Positions 36,327-46,618 of a stretch of DNA of 64,000 nt are shown one piece after another (positions within the stretch are counted from its first letter, which is position 1; each line of letters starts with the position of its first letter). A model generated the notes under the pieces. It saw nothing but the letters and a program-made list of their open reading frames with translations, made no database searches and was not told the DNA's origin. Source of the DNA: Letharia columbiana (taxonomy: Eukaryota; Ascomycota; Lecanoromycetes; Lecanorales; Parmeliaceae). The position numbers and the translations under genes were made by a program. The stretch spans positions 274,501-338,500 of the forward strand of contig NW_023501056.1 of NCBI RefSeq assembly GCF_014066305.1, given 5' to 3'.

Positions 36327-37655
36327 TCATAATGCCCAAAGATTCAAGCTATTGTCCGTCGCCTGAGGTGGTCTTTGCGAGGATGCACTCATTGATGATG
36401 GTGAACTTGCCGAACTCGAGGAACGTGGAGATGAGGAGTCACTGTCGAATTCGATGTCCGAGAAGTCCTCGACTGCGCGAGTTGAAGGAAATGAATGCCG
36501 CTGGCCAGAACAAGTCGCCAGGACAGACCCAGATGGATGCAGGGTAGTCGACGAAACAGTGTCTTCATGAGCCTTGAACTCCCAGCTCGGATCCCTCACC
36601 CCTTCCGCCATACCCAGCCCCTCCCAAACCCTCACCGCTCCATCTAAGGCTCCGGCCCACACCTCTCCTCCCATTACCTCGACGCTGAGCCGCTGTTGCG
36701 TCCTTGCATTTCTGCCTCGCAGCCAAGCCAGCCTCTTTCCCGCGCCCCTGATATCCCATATTCCGACCCCGTCACTGGCCCTCTCCACGACGCAGAGGTA
36801 GCGCCCACACACGCTCCAAATCACTTGCGTGATCCCACCAGCTCGCTCGACCCCATCCTCGGCACCGGCAGAGAAGACGCCGGCGTCCCCACCCCTTCCG
36901 AACCCATCGTACAGACCCACCCATCTCGAATATGTCCCCGCTGCTAACATCCCCTCGGAACTCATGCCCAACGCGGACACTATTCCCTTCATGCCTTGGC
37001 CTCGGCCAGCTGCCCCACCCCGCCGGCTCGGCGTGGTGTGCATCCTCGTCACAGGTGCACCCCCGGCCCTGTTCACATCAAACACGCTCACACAGCTCTC
37101 GCTTCCTGCAAAGAAGGTACTCGCTTCCTGGGGACTGAAGAGGAGCGAATGCGGCGCTATCCACGCTTCCGTCGTCGGACTGACTAGTGGGTATGATGCC
37201 AATATTCTGTCCGCAGTGAAAGGAGAGAAGAGTCTGATTGGCAGAGCGCGCGGGGAGGCGAGGGTCAGGCACGTGGATGGTTCTTGGAGGCTGTAGGATG
37301 GGTGGAATGTGGCTGCGTACAAGGGCTCTGGGGATTGATGGAGAGCGTAAGGCCGGAGCTTTTGCGGGTGGGGGGGAGTGAGCAGGTCCGCTGGCAGGAC
37401 GAAAGAACGGAGGGTGTTGTCTGCAGAGGAGGTGAGGATGGTGGTGCCATCCGGGGACCATTGAGCGCTTTTGAAGTAGTTGCATTCATTCTGGGTTCCG
37501 GACCTCTTTGTCGGGCTCAGGCCTGCTTCAGGATATTCGCTCAGAAGTGTAGCTTCCTTGAGGGCTGTTTCGGTTATGCTGCCTTGGTAGAGGTCTGCTG
37601 TGGTGCCTACGAGTCGAGGCTGGGAAGAGTGGTTTTCGTCCGCGGCGGACGTCAT
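36327..37655 (-). CDS. WRAP53/TCAB1-like WD40 protein (Swt21-type)
   Basis: WD40 protein resembling animal WRAP53/TCAB1, which guides small Cajal-body RNAs and telomerase; yeast Swt21 is a related splicing-linked protein. Single exon of 442 residues. The first in-frame ATG is at 37655. A longer frame to 37724 begins with GTG and is not used. The family signature is CNYFKSAQWSPDGTTILTSSADNTLRSF at about residues 58-85, followed by LYAATFHPSYSL. Later WD blades are GMLAAGTYSRWVGLYD, ITQVIWSVCGRYLCVVERASDGVGIWD and VWAGALDGAVRVWEG. An acidic Ser-rich insert of about 50 residues interrupts the last blade before the final NSLNLWAL. The second half is Gly/Arg/Ala-rich. Its exact RNA role in fungi cannot be inferred from sequence. 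Confidence 0.8.
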   Translation of the reverse strand: MTSAADENHSSQPRLVGTTADLYQGSITETALKEATLLSEYPEAGLSPTKRSGTQNECNYFKSAQWSPDGTTILTSSADNTLRSFVLPADLLTPPHPQKLRPYALHQSPEPLYAATFHPSYSLQEPSTCLTLASPRALPIRLFSPFTADRILASYPLVSPTTEAWIAPHSLLFSPQEASTFFAGSESCVSVFDVNRAGGAPVTRMHTTPSRRGGAAGRGQGMKGIVSALGMSSEGMLAAGTYSRWVGLYDGFGRGGDAGVFSAGAEDGVERAGGITQVIWSVCGRYLCVVERASDGVGIWDIRGAGKRLAWLRGRNARTQQRLSVEVMGGEVWAGALDGAVRVWEGLGMAEGVRDPSWEFKAHEDTVSSTTLHPSGSVLATCSGQRHSFPSTRAVEDFSDIEFDSDSSSPRSSSSASSPSSMSASSQRPPQATDNSLNLWAL

Positions 37656-38957
37656 TTCCCCAGTGTCTGAGGCCCGCGCTCGCGGAGGTCCTGGTATCTG
37701 TGCCTCCACGATCTGGTGAAGCACAACATTGCCGCAGTCTCCAAGGTGTTGTCCAGTTGTCGTATAAGATTATGGTGGGAGTACGGAAGAGTATGCGACA
37801 AATGGGAGAGAACTGGGTGTCCCATCTCAGCCTAGGGAGCCCTCTTCGACCTTACAGGTAGGGCTGGGTAGAATTGTATAATTTGCTCAAAGTTGCACAA
37901 TTTTCACAATTTGCTAGCATACCATTCGTCTAGGTAGTACCTAGGTATGTGAGCATATTGTCCTATCCCACCACCATTTGCCACTCCCTCCCACCAGGAT
38001 CCGCACATCAATTGGCCTGCCCACCACTTGACCCACTTTATCAATAGACCTCTTACATTACTTTCCCAGCCTACATCAGACGATTTTCAACGGAAGAATC
38101 AGGCTGCTGATGAAGCATTTTGACACTGTTCGTCTACTGGACAAGGCAGGGACAGGGACAACTAGGAGACGTAGTAGATTGCTTGGTTCGTGTAGCTGGG
38201 TAAATGAAGATTGACATTCGACATTCAGCCTTACAAAACGTCCTCGTTGGGACAGACCGGCTTTTATACTCATGCAGGGTGTTTGGTAAGAGTATGTAGC
38301 AAAAGTGATGCATAGAGGGCCATCCGAACTTTAATTTTTTCCAAGTCCTACAGTGGAGAAATCAAGGATTCTCCGCAAAGTTCTCCAGTCAGCCCTATAG
38401 GGCTACCACTGTAGGACTTGGAAAAAATTAAAGTTCGGATGGCCCTCTATGCAATATGCATGACTTTTGCTACATACTCTTATATTTGACTCATGCTTCA
38501 CTTTCCGGCTCCTTCATTTCCTTCATGAACTCATCAATTCTCTTGTTTGTCCCATTTCTATTATCGAAAGATTGTTTACCTATCCTCCTCCTCATCTTCT
38601 TATCTTCTTCTCAACACTATCAAAAGCCTTTGGAATATATCCCGGGCTCAATGCCTTTACCGAGATTAGACATTGTCCGGAGATTCAAGTACCCATTCCA
38701 AGCAGATGGTACAGGGCGTTTTACTTCATGGGGCAGTGCAAAAGGTAGGGCAATGCAAGAATCCCTGCACTCGCTGTCTGCATCCCATCATTGGTGCAAC
38801 GGTACAATCGTTTGGAAGTGCATTGAGCCAGCCTCCGGCGTGATTGACCAAGGCTGAGCGCGCATGTGGAACTAATAGCCCTTCTTCGCAATTTCTTCTC
38901 AACTTCGGACACTGTCACTACCTTTCAAACACAGGATCCACGACCACTTTTGGGAGA
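37656..38957. other. 1.3-kb intergenic region containing a long inverted repeat
   Basis: Lies between the divergent WD40 gene (-) and the 772-residue orphan (+), so it carries both promoters. Its main feature is the 196-bp hairpin element at 38287-38482. The stretch 38844-38957 stays open in the frame of the orphan gene but has no ATG and is likely 5' UTR. Confidence 0.6.
38287..38482. repeat. 196-bp near-perfect inverted repeat (hairpin/MITE-like element)
   Basis: Arms pair as two perfect blocks. The outer block is 20 bp (38287-38306 with 38463-38482). The inner block is 47 bp (38310-38356 with 38406-38452). An asymmetric internal loop of 3 nt (38307-38309) against 10 nt (38453-38462) separates them. 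The 49-nt central loop contains a 14-nt perfect palindrome at 38391-38404 (AGCCCTATAGGGCT). Terminal bases are TAAGAG...CTCTTA. No coding capacity and no clear target-site duplication are visible. It could be a miniature transposon relic, a recent palindromic rearrangement or a source of double-stranded RNA. Confidence 0.9.
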
Positions 38958-41276
38958 ATGTCAAGTCTCACGTTGCATGATGCATCGACTAGCTTACTGT
39001 CGAAGAGATTTGACACTTCGGGTTCTTTCCAGCAACAGGGTCAATTGTCTTGGATGGATGTCGGCAAAACCACCGTTTCCGCATCGCTCAACGTGCTCGC
39101 CCGATACTCAGCTGCCAACGTCGATCCATACACAGTCTTGGTTGGTCAAGGGATGGCCGGATCGTTTGCATTTGGCCCCAACGGCAAGAAACGCTTTGAA
39201 CAAGCAATCATAGGCCTTCTATCCATGCGATCAATTGGTGACTTAGTCCATTTTGGCTTTGGTATCAACAGTGTCATCCGGAATCTAACTTCTACTGAAG
39301 AAGGCGGCTGTCTTGTGGCGCTTTGCGCTGCCGCTGTGGAGTGTTATCCTGAGGATCAAGCGGCAAACATCATGTGGGAATTAGTGCGGCTTTACAAAGC
39401 TTCCGACATGCTCAAGCCATCAGCACTTCAGTGGACGTTTTTGATCAGAGCATGCGCAGGCAGTCTTGCAGCGACTCAATTCTCCACCATTGCAGAGCAG
39501 TTGATGGGGTTGAATTATCGCCATGGAAGGGCTGACCGAGTCCATGGGAATAGCAGAGGCTGTTCAAGTCCAGATACTATCGCCAGGGCTCTGTTAGGCA
39601 TTGGTGAAGTGTCGACAGGAAAAGTTCAATCCATCTCAATAGTTGGAGGACCTGACGCGGGATGGCTAGCTGCACTGGCGGAGTGGATGTTCGATCTCCG
39701 AATTGCTATTTCAACTCTCGAAGGGACTTTGCTTCATGCCAACTGCGGGACAACAAAAGACGCCCAAGTCCACGTCTTTCTTGGTGATCAACTTACAAGC
39801 GACCGGCCATACGAGGTGGAGGTTCGGGCTAAGACCTTTCATTTACGCGACATTATGGACGTGATCAATGTCAGAGAAGGAATCAATGGTGCCCCTCTCA
39901 TCTGTGGACGCGTTCCATGGAGCTCTGCTCTATCTGACACCTTTGGGTCATACTTTGCAAGTCTAATAGAAATGAGACGCGCATTCGGAACAGTTTTAGG
40001 TTGCGCAGCACGAGTTTTTGAAGCAGTCAAAAATGCTGAAGATGGATTTCACGGTTCGCCAGCATCCGAATGCCATTCTTACTTTACTTCAAGTTATGGA
40101 GTTGGATACGTAAGCTTTGCGGTCACCAAGTTCCCAGAGCTGAAGGCGTTCAGAAGAGAAATGGATCTTGGAGCCAGAAAATCTACCGAGGAGGCTCTGA
40201 GAACATACGAAGCCTGTATTGTAGATATTGGGCGTATCTGTGGGTGTAGATTCTGCGATGCAGGATCCTCAGTTGAAGCGATCCAAGGCCAGCTATGTCT
40301 GATCTTTATCGTCGAAACGATCTTGGTCGTCATCAGATCGTTATCTGGTATCTCTATCGCCGGGAAGCTGGACCCTTTGCTCGTCGGTCTCGAAGCTTCC
40401 TATCGACACCAAGTCCAAATACACGCTGAAGATGCTACCAATGGCAAAGAATTCTTGCAACAGCTTGGGACAGTCCGATTTATACTGGAGCTAAATTTCG
40501 GTACAGCTCTAGATGGAGTAGTAATAGGACTTCACCTTCAGGTTGGTAGGCTGGAGCAAGCAGCCAGGATATTTGGCAGAGGCAGAGTTGAAAGGACCAC
40601 TCACAAGAGAGGCTCGTCTATTAGTGCAGTCAGTGCTGGTGGCATTACCGTCTTTCTGGATGCCCTGCTGGATGTCTCAGACGATCCAGAAAGAATGGGT
40701 CTCTGCCATGTCGTCCCAGGGCACATCAGCAAGGATGGCCGCCCGTTTAACTATCTCTCCGATCTCAGCGATTTCAATCCTGAAGGTATGGACTATCAAG
40801 CCCGGAATGGGCAGGTCGGATTGTACGACTGCCCGAGCCCTTCTGATCTTCAATATCGTTACGAGCAGGTCTCACTTGCAGTTGCCGAATCCATCGACTC
40901 GCTTCAGGTAGGAATCGTTGTCAAAGATTCTAACGCGAACACTGCATTGCTAGGGCCTTCACAATACACCGCTGGGTTCCTGGCAGCTTTCGGTCTCGTG
41001 GCATGTAGCGGAGTTGGTTGCTCTGTCAGGGACGGTTTTGCTCTGGAGAGCACTGATGACTTCAAGATCGAAGAGCTCAACAGGGGGGGCCTTGCTGCGT
41101 TATGGCACTTCAGAGGCAATATGATTGCCCGTGTTGTGGCTCTAATGAGAAGTGAATCACTTCCCGTTCCTTTTGAAGCAATCATACGAACCCAAGAGTG
41201 CCTCAATTGTTGTAGAGCTACGGCGCTCATATGGAACTTCGAGAACGCTATTATCCTTTCTAAAGCGAATGTATGA
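38958..41276 (+). CDS. uncharacterised 772-residue fungal protein
   Basis: Single-exon ORF of 772 residues from the first in-frame ATG at 38958 (MSSLTLHDAST). The open frame extends upstream to 38844 but begins with TTG. I recognise no enzyme motif, signal peptide or clear membrane segment. SLTLHDASTSLLSKRF and LSWMDVGKTTVSASLNVLA near the N-terminus, then FEQAIIGLLSMRSIGDLVHFGFGINSV, resemble a family of large unannotated ascomycete proteins I have met before but cannot name. The body is Ala/Leu/Gly-rich and probably mostly helical. Cysteines cluster at about residues 425-440 (CIVDIGRICGCRFC), which could bind metal, but spacing alone does not prove it. Long uninterrupted coding and even codon use argue it is real. 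Confidence 0.75.
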   Translation: MSSLTLHDASTSLLSKRFDTSGSFQQQGQLSWMDVGKTTVSASLNVLARYSAANVDPYTVLVGQGMAGSFAFGPNGKKRFEQAIIGLLSMRSIGDLVHFGFGINSVIRNLTSTEEGGCLVALCAAAVECYPEDQAANIMWELVRLYKASDMLKPSALQWTFLIRACAGSLAATQFSTIAEQLMGLNYRHGRADRVHGNSRGCSSPDTIARALLGIGEVSTGKVQSISIVGGPDAGWLAALAEWMFDLRIAISTLEGTLLHANCGTTKDAQVHVFLGDQLTSDRPYEVEVRAKTFHLRDIMDVINVREGINGAPLICGRVPWSSALSDTFGSYFASLIEMRRAFGTVLGCAARVFEAVKNAEDGFHGSPASECHSYFTSSYGVGYVSFAVTKFPELKAFRREMDLGARKSTEEALRTYEACIVDIGRICGCRFCDAGSSVEAIQGQLCLIFIVETILVVIRSLSGISIAGKLDPLLVGLEASYRHQVQIHAEDATNGKEFLQQLGTVRFILELNFGTALDGVVIGLHLQVGRLEQAARIFGRGRVERTTHKRGSSISAVSAGGITVFLDALLDVSDDPERMGLCHVVPGHISKDGRPFNYLSDLSDFNPEGMDYQARNGQVGLYDCPSPSDLQYRYEQVSLAVAESIDSLQVGIVVKDSNANTALLGPSQYTAGFLAAFGLVACSGVGCSVRDGFALESTDDFKIEELNRGGLAALWHFRGNMIARVVALMRSESLPVPFEAIIRTQECLNCCRATALIWNFENAIILSKANV

Positions 41277-43328
41277 ACGCCTACCGTCTTTCTTCTCCAT
41301 ACTTAGCTGGTCTCATAGACGTGTGAAGTGATCGTGCAGTTATCAAGCACGCATAGCATGTATCAATGTCTCTTGATTCGGAGACCCTCCATCGAAGACT
41401 TACGTATAATCTGTGATTCAGGCATCACAGATGCGTTTTATAGAGTAGAGAAAGAAGTCCCCGGCAAACTGATCGTGTCGACGATTGGTTCTATTCTTGA
41501 ATCCGGTATATGAACACGCCATCACCATCTACTCTAGCGTCCGGTATCCAAACAGCCGCGAGGGTTTCCACAAGATCTCACAACCATCTCCCCTTCTGCC
41601 CTTCAACTTCAGCCTCGGCTCAACCCCGTAGCGGGATTTTCTCCCAGAACACGAGCAGCAGGAGTCCTCGTTTGAATCACGCCTGGCGCCCGTCACCAAG
41701 GCAACGACAGACGTCTAGATATACTCTCCTACCGGCCACCTACGAAGTCATCGTGATCCGCCGGCCTTCCGCGGGATGGTTACCGCGTGCTATCCGCACG
41801 TCTGCCTGCCATCATTATCCTACAGCCATACCCAGATTCGTTCCGATGCAATCCGTGACACCCATGTCGGCTGGCAAATCTCCGAGCAAGCGAAGTGAAA
41901 TTCACAGAGGACAAAGCTCGAGCATGTTTGAACTCACTTTTGTCCTGAAATCCTCACGGTAACATTGATGCAGCTGAGCATAACATCCTCCTTCCTTCTC
42001 CCACCTCCCCTGACCCCCGTCTGCTTCCCCAACGAACCGATTTCAACCAGTTGCAGTTTCCGCGCGGACTGGCGTGCCAGAACTCACATCGGCTGGCAGG
42101 GTCAAGGTGCGCTTTGGCTCGGGCGGCGTACTGGGCCTTTACCCGTCACGATGGACGTTGTCGTAGCGAGATGCTAACTAGCTGACACGTAAGCGGATGT
42201 GGGCACAAGTCATGCGTAGAGAGCATTCCACCTCACGGTAGGGAGAAGGATCTCTTTCTTCCCTATGGATATCGCTCAGGGCGAACCAACTCTTTTCGTC
42301 AAAGGATCTTGAATGGAAAGGATCAAACACACAGAAAATCCTCTCACAGGGAAAACAAGGAATTTTGCGCGGAAGTCTATGAAACTGGTCATGTCATTCC
42401 GGCACCGGCCTCTGAACCACACAACTTCTCTGCCTCTCTCTCTCTCTCGCACCTAACAATGACGGTTTCTTAGGAAAAGTTGCACGAGAATTGGCATTGG
42501 TTTCTAACAACTGGAGCACTTCGAACAATCTCATCAAGGGCTTTCCTTCGAGTACTCGTCCCCTCTCCTCCCGGCAAGAGTTCTACCATGATGACAAACA
42601 TGCACGTACGACCTTTGCAGTATCCACACGAACCCGATGTGCGAGACTTTCCCCCTCCCTCCCCTCCCTTTTTTTTTGATATATAGTCATCGGGATGATG
42701 TGCCTTCATTTGCCCCCGGTAGCATCTGAGTACGGAACCACTGAAGCGGTATTCGAAAGAAAGAAAGAAAGAAAGAATGAAAGAAAAAAAGAAGACAGAT
42801 AGAAATTCTCACCAGGGATTTCTTTCTGCCGACCGGCCTTCTCGCAAGCTCGATCGTCTCTTTCGCTCGGCAAATATCCTACCATCGTGACGAGGAGATG
42901 TGGCGGGGTTGCTGTTTGTTCGCCGGGGGACGATGGGGATGGGTTGCTTGGGCGGTGAGGAGGTGAGTGATTGTTGGCAACATGCTGGCTGTGAGGTGCG
43001 GCGGATGATTGATCAGGGGTTTGGAGATGCGTCGGGAGAAGAGCTGCGGATGGCGGAATGCTCGGCGAGGGTGAAGAGATGAGCGTTGAGGTTCTTGTGA
43101 GTTTTTTCTTGGATTGTCTTGGCTACGTGGTGGGACTTCGGGTCGTCCCTGTAGCATCGGCACGTGGTGAGCTCGGTGGTTATGACGTGCTCATAGATGT
43201 GATGGAAGCTGTGATGGCTAAGGAGCATGAGATGAGCTAGATCGCTACATGTTGGAAATGTTGACATCCGCGTAGAGCCAGAGATACCCCGAGTGCATCA
43301 AGTGCCACTTTGTCATCTTCCTCTCAAC
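41277..43328. other. 2-kb convergent intergenic region with microsatellites
   Basis: Between the stop of the orphan gene (+) and the stop of the XPF-like gene (-). ORFs of up to 150 codons occur, but none resembles a known protein and they overlap each other. A (TC)n run lies at about 42430-42450, a C/T tract at about 42650-42680, and a purine (GAAA)n tract at 42754-42795. I see no gene here. Confidence 0.5.
42754..42795. repeat. polypurine (GAAA)n microsatellite
   Basis: About 42 nt made only of G and A apart from a single T. GAAA tetramers dominate the first half and the second half is A-richer. Simple slippage-prone repeat. Confidence 0.75.
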
Positions 43329-46206
43329 CTACCATCTCGCATCCAACGCCCTACTCACCCTCCCCAGCAACCTCCTCCCGCCAAGTAGCGTCTCGAAGTG
43401 CGCGAATCTCTCCTGGACCGACATCTTGGCAAAAGCCGTCAGCCCAAACTCAGTCCCGTGCGTCCCTGCAGCGTCGATTTCATTTCGATCCGGCGCCTTG
43501 AGCGTCGCTAAAATAGCTTGAGCGGCAAAAGCGTTCATGCCTGCTCGCCTCAGGAAGACTTCCCACAGGGTCTCGTCTTGTAGCAGCTTGAATTCCTGGT
43601 CAGTGTTCATGCCGTGCTTGACCATTGCGGCGACGATCCATTTTGCTAGGTCCTCTTCGCCGCCTGCTATGAAGATGGTTTGGACTTCGTCTGGGAGAGT
43701 GGAGCAGAAAGCTGTGAATTCGGCCAGGGCGGTACAATCTTTGTCGTCCAGAGGTTGGATATCGATGTTGGTTCTGTCGGATGAAGGGGCTGTGTTTTGA
43801 TTTTGGCTGACGAGAACGAGTAGCCTCTCGTAACGTAGGCTGGTTCGGGAAACGCGTTCTCGAATGGCCGATCTGTTTATTTGGCCTGGTAAGGCGAGTT
43901 GCTTGATCTTTTGCAGGGAGGTCCAGATGAGGCCTGTGCTAGGCGAGAGCAGCACGTCTGCTTCGTCAGCCATGGTCCCAAAATTCATGCTTGTTGTGTG
44001 TACTTTCGATTGGGATCTTTGCTCGAATTGACCTTGTTGGTGGAGCATGAAATCTCGCTCGATAAACTCGGCGGACGGGTAGACGCGTTGTACCTGGCGA
44101 GAGAGGCTGCGATTCCTAAGGAAAGAGGCTGAGACGATAAAGAAATGAGGAGAGGAAGGGAGTGACAGCGTTGGAGCATCGAGGACGGGCGCGCGCTGGG
44201 CAGGTGCTGGTATGGCGATTTGAGATACGCGTTTGGGCGGGTGCAAATCGGCTGGTTCAGAGAGTTGTTGGGCTTGAGAATGTTTGGCGAAGTGGTGGTC
44301 TGATGTGACCTTTCGTCGAGTCATCTGGCCTTTCCGGACATTGATATAATCTTCTAAAGCACTCATCGCGGAGAAGCTGTTGGTGAAAGAGACTTCTTGG
44401 TTGATTCCTTTACTTGTGGTCTCTTTAGTAGGTTTGCTGACGATGCCTGTGGCTTTAGCGACGGCCGTATCGGCATTCTGCTTGCCTTGAATTCTAGCAT
44501 TAGCAGTGCTTGAGACGTCTTCTGACGGCGGTGAGACGAGATCGCCTGCTTCTAGCTCGAGCTTTCTTTTCCTGACGAGAGAATTAATATCCTTCTCTTC
44601 TGGGAAGTCTCCTTCTTCCAGCTCTTCTTCATCCGATTCGGCAAGTTCATCAAAGATGCGCAGCCCACTAGGCTTCCATGTCAGAGTGGTAATGTCCACA
44701 GGCTCTGGGGGTACTATATATTTGTCGATGAAACCGTTGTCAGGGATGCTCTCCTGGGTTTCGACTTTCCCAAGTGCCACCGGAAAGGGTGCCCACTTCA
44801 GCTCCCGCTCGGCTTCACCGCTCGTAGGCCAAACATGCTTGCTGAAATGGAGCGCCTTCATCTTGGTCAAAGTCTTCTTCAATGCTTCGCCTTCATTGTT
44901 GGCTTTTGGGCCATGGCTCTTTGCTTTCCATGGAGCAATTGGCAAAGAGAAGTCCATAATAGGTACCGAGACCCTTAGTGTCGTATCAGCTTCTTGCAAT
45001 TGCTCCTGCTCAATAGCACGCGCAGCTTTGGCAGCCACTGGCTTGATGGTACTCTCAAAGAATGCATCAATATCGTCAGACGAGGTATCCTCCGGCTTTG
45101 TTATCGGCAATGGAAGCTCAGGGATCAGCTCCGGCAACGCCTCGCTGAACGAGACGCTCTTCCTCTTCCATGGCGGAGGCTGTTCAGAATGTGAAGGTGA
45201 GAGCGGCACTTCGACCTTGAGGTCCTTCGGGCGCTCTCTAAAGGGTGAGGGAGATGAGGGCGGATTTTTGATGCCTTTGAGGGGACTGTAGATATCTCCG
45301 AGGCTTTCTGTCTCCAGCAACATTGGGTCTGAGTTCTGCGAGGGTGAGTCATCTTGCTTCTTGATTGGTAGAATCCTGTCGTCAGCAAATATCGTTCGTT
45401 CGACTTCGCGTGCTTCCTCTCGGGTTGGACTGGTAGTGTCGGATAGGAAATCAAGATGGCCGGTGTCCGATGAGGGTATATAAGGTTTAGGGCTGGGCGA
45501 CAATGGTAGCAATGGAGGTGATGCTGGTTCTGGAATAGTTCTCTGTCCAGTGTTATTATCACCTTTCTTACATTGGGAGATGCAGAGGACTGACCCTCTT
45601 ATAAGATAACTCATCGACCTCCAATGCTCCGTGGTCCACACCCTCAAAGCGAAATTTCAGCGTCTGTTGCAGATACAGAAAGTCACCTTCCGAAGCCTCA
45701 ATCTTCTCAGAGCGTGATTTCTTGGCAAATTGATCCGGTAATGCATCGTAGCTAGACGGCCACTCAAGACCCTCGTCTTCTTCTACATCGGCCGTCTCGA
45801 AGGGTAGGAACTCATTTTCGAGATCCGGTACGATAGGGGCCGCGAAGCGTAATACATCGATGTCATGCTCTGAGCGTAGCAATGGTAGCTCATGTTTCAT
45901 GCGTCGGACTCGGTGTCTCTCGATGCCGAGATCTTGATCAGACTGTGATGGCGAGTACTTTACCGACTCGGCGATGGATGACAGGAATGATGCTGCGCCT
46001 GCATCGATTGCCAACCGCTCCTCGGGTACCTTGACATTTGTAAGATGGATATGGAATAGCTCAGGCGGATCGTCAAGAAGCGAGTCAAACGACCCCAGGT
46101 TTTCGGGTAAAGTGAGTGCCTGCAGAGGATCATGCTCGAGATGATTCTGCACTAGCGCGTAGAAGCGCGCATAGTCGATGATTGGAGGCTCGACATTCTG
46201 TGACAT
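43329..46206 (-). CDS. DUF7102-like protein with XPF-like and helix-hairpin-helix-like C-terminus
   Basis: Two exons on the minus strand, 45595-46206 and 43329-45542, joined by a 52-nt phase-0 intron (GTCAGT donor, GGACAG acceptor), giving 941 residues. The N-terminal 200 residues are acidic and helical. Residues about 205-640 are Ser/Pro/Glu-rich and largely disordered, with KRKSVSFSEALPELIPELPLP. The last 280 residues look folded. HFFIVSASFLRNRSL is followed by DEADVLLSPSTGLIWTSLQKI and RYERLLVLVSQN, arranged like the pieces of an XPF/ERCC4 nuclease fold. FLRRAGMNAFAAQAILATL and LLGGRRLLGRVSRALDARW resemble tandem helix-hairpin-helix elements. The catalytic ERKxxxD motif is not seen. That suggests a structural XPF-like protein such as Zip2/SHOC1 of meiotic crossover control. 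This is inference from motif shape, not a database match. Confidence 0.7.
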
Positions 46207-46618
46207 GGTGTACCATGGCCAAAGCTCAGCGCGGAACCAGGTACATGCGGCAGAGATGCACCCAGATTACGCATCGGATGCGGGGAAACCTGGGGTAGGT
46301 GGATCCAAAATCACGCCAGGGTTCAGGGTTTCAATGGTTGTACTTGTAACGAGGCGCAAGTTGGGTCGCCAATCTCCAATTCTTCATGCTTTAATCACAT
46401 CCCCTCGCATAGCAAGATGTCGTTGACAATGATCAGGGCCATGCTACCATGTGCGAGCTCTACTAGCCTTGCTTCATCCATACCTCACGGAAGTCTATGG
46501 TATCGATGCAATAATGCATGCGCGCTAAATCGCATCGACCAAGATAAAGGTGGCCATCAAATGCATGCAAAATTTGCTACTCCCAATCCATTGCTCAAAT
46601 CCAAGAACTGGCACCCGC
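46207..46618. other. intergenic, upstream of the XPF-like gene and 3' of the dioxygenase gene
   Basis: 412 bp between two minus-strand genes. It contains the promoter of the XPF-like gene and the dioxygenase 3' UTR. Nothing else is recognised. Confidence 0.5.

Noticed and set aside
37656..37724. Upstream extension of the WRAP53-like ORF
   Set aside because: It begins with GTG, not ATG. The first in-frame ATG is at 37655 and the family similarity starts downstream of it.
41510..43240. Several 60-150 codon ORFs between the orphan gene and the XPF-like gene
   Set aside because: They overlap in different frames, lack family resemblance and lie in a convergent, microsatellite-bearing spacer.
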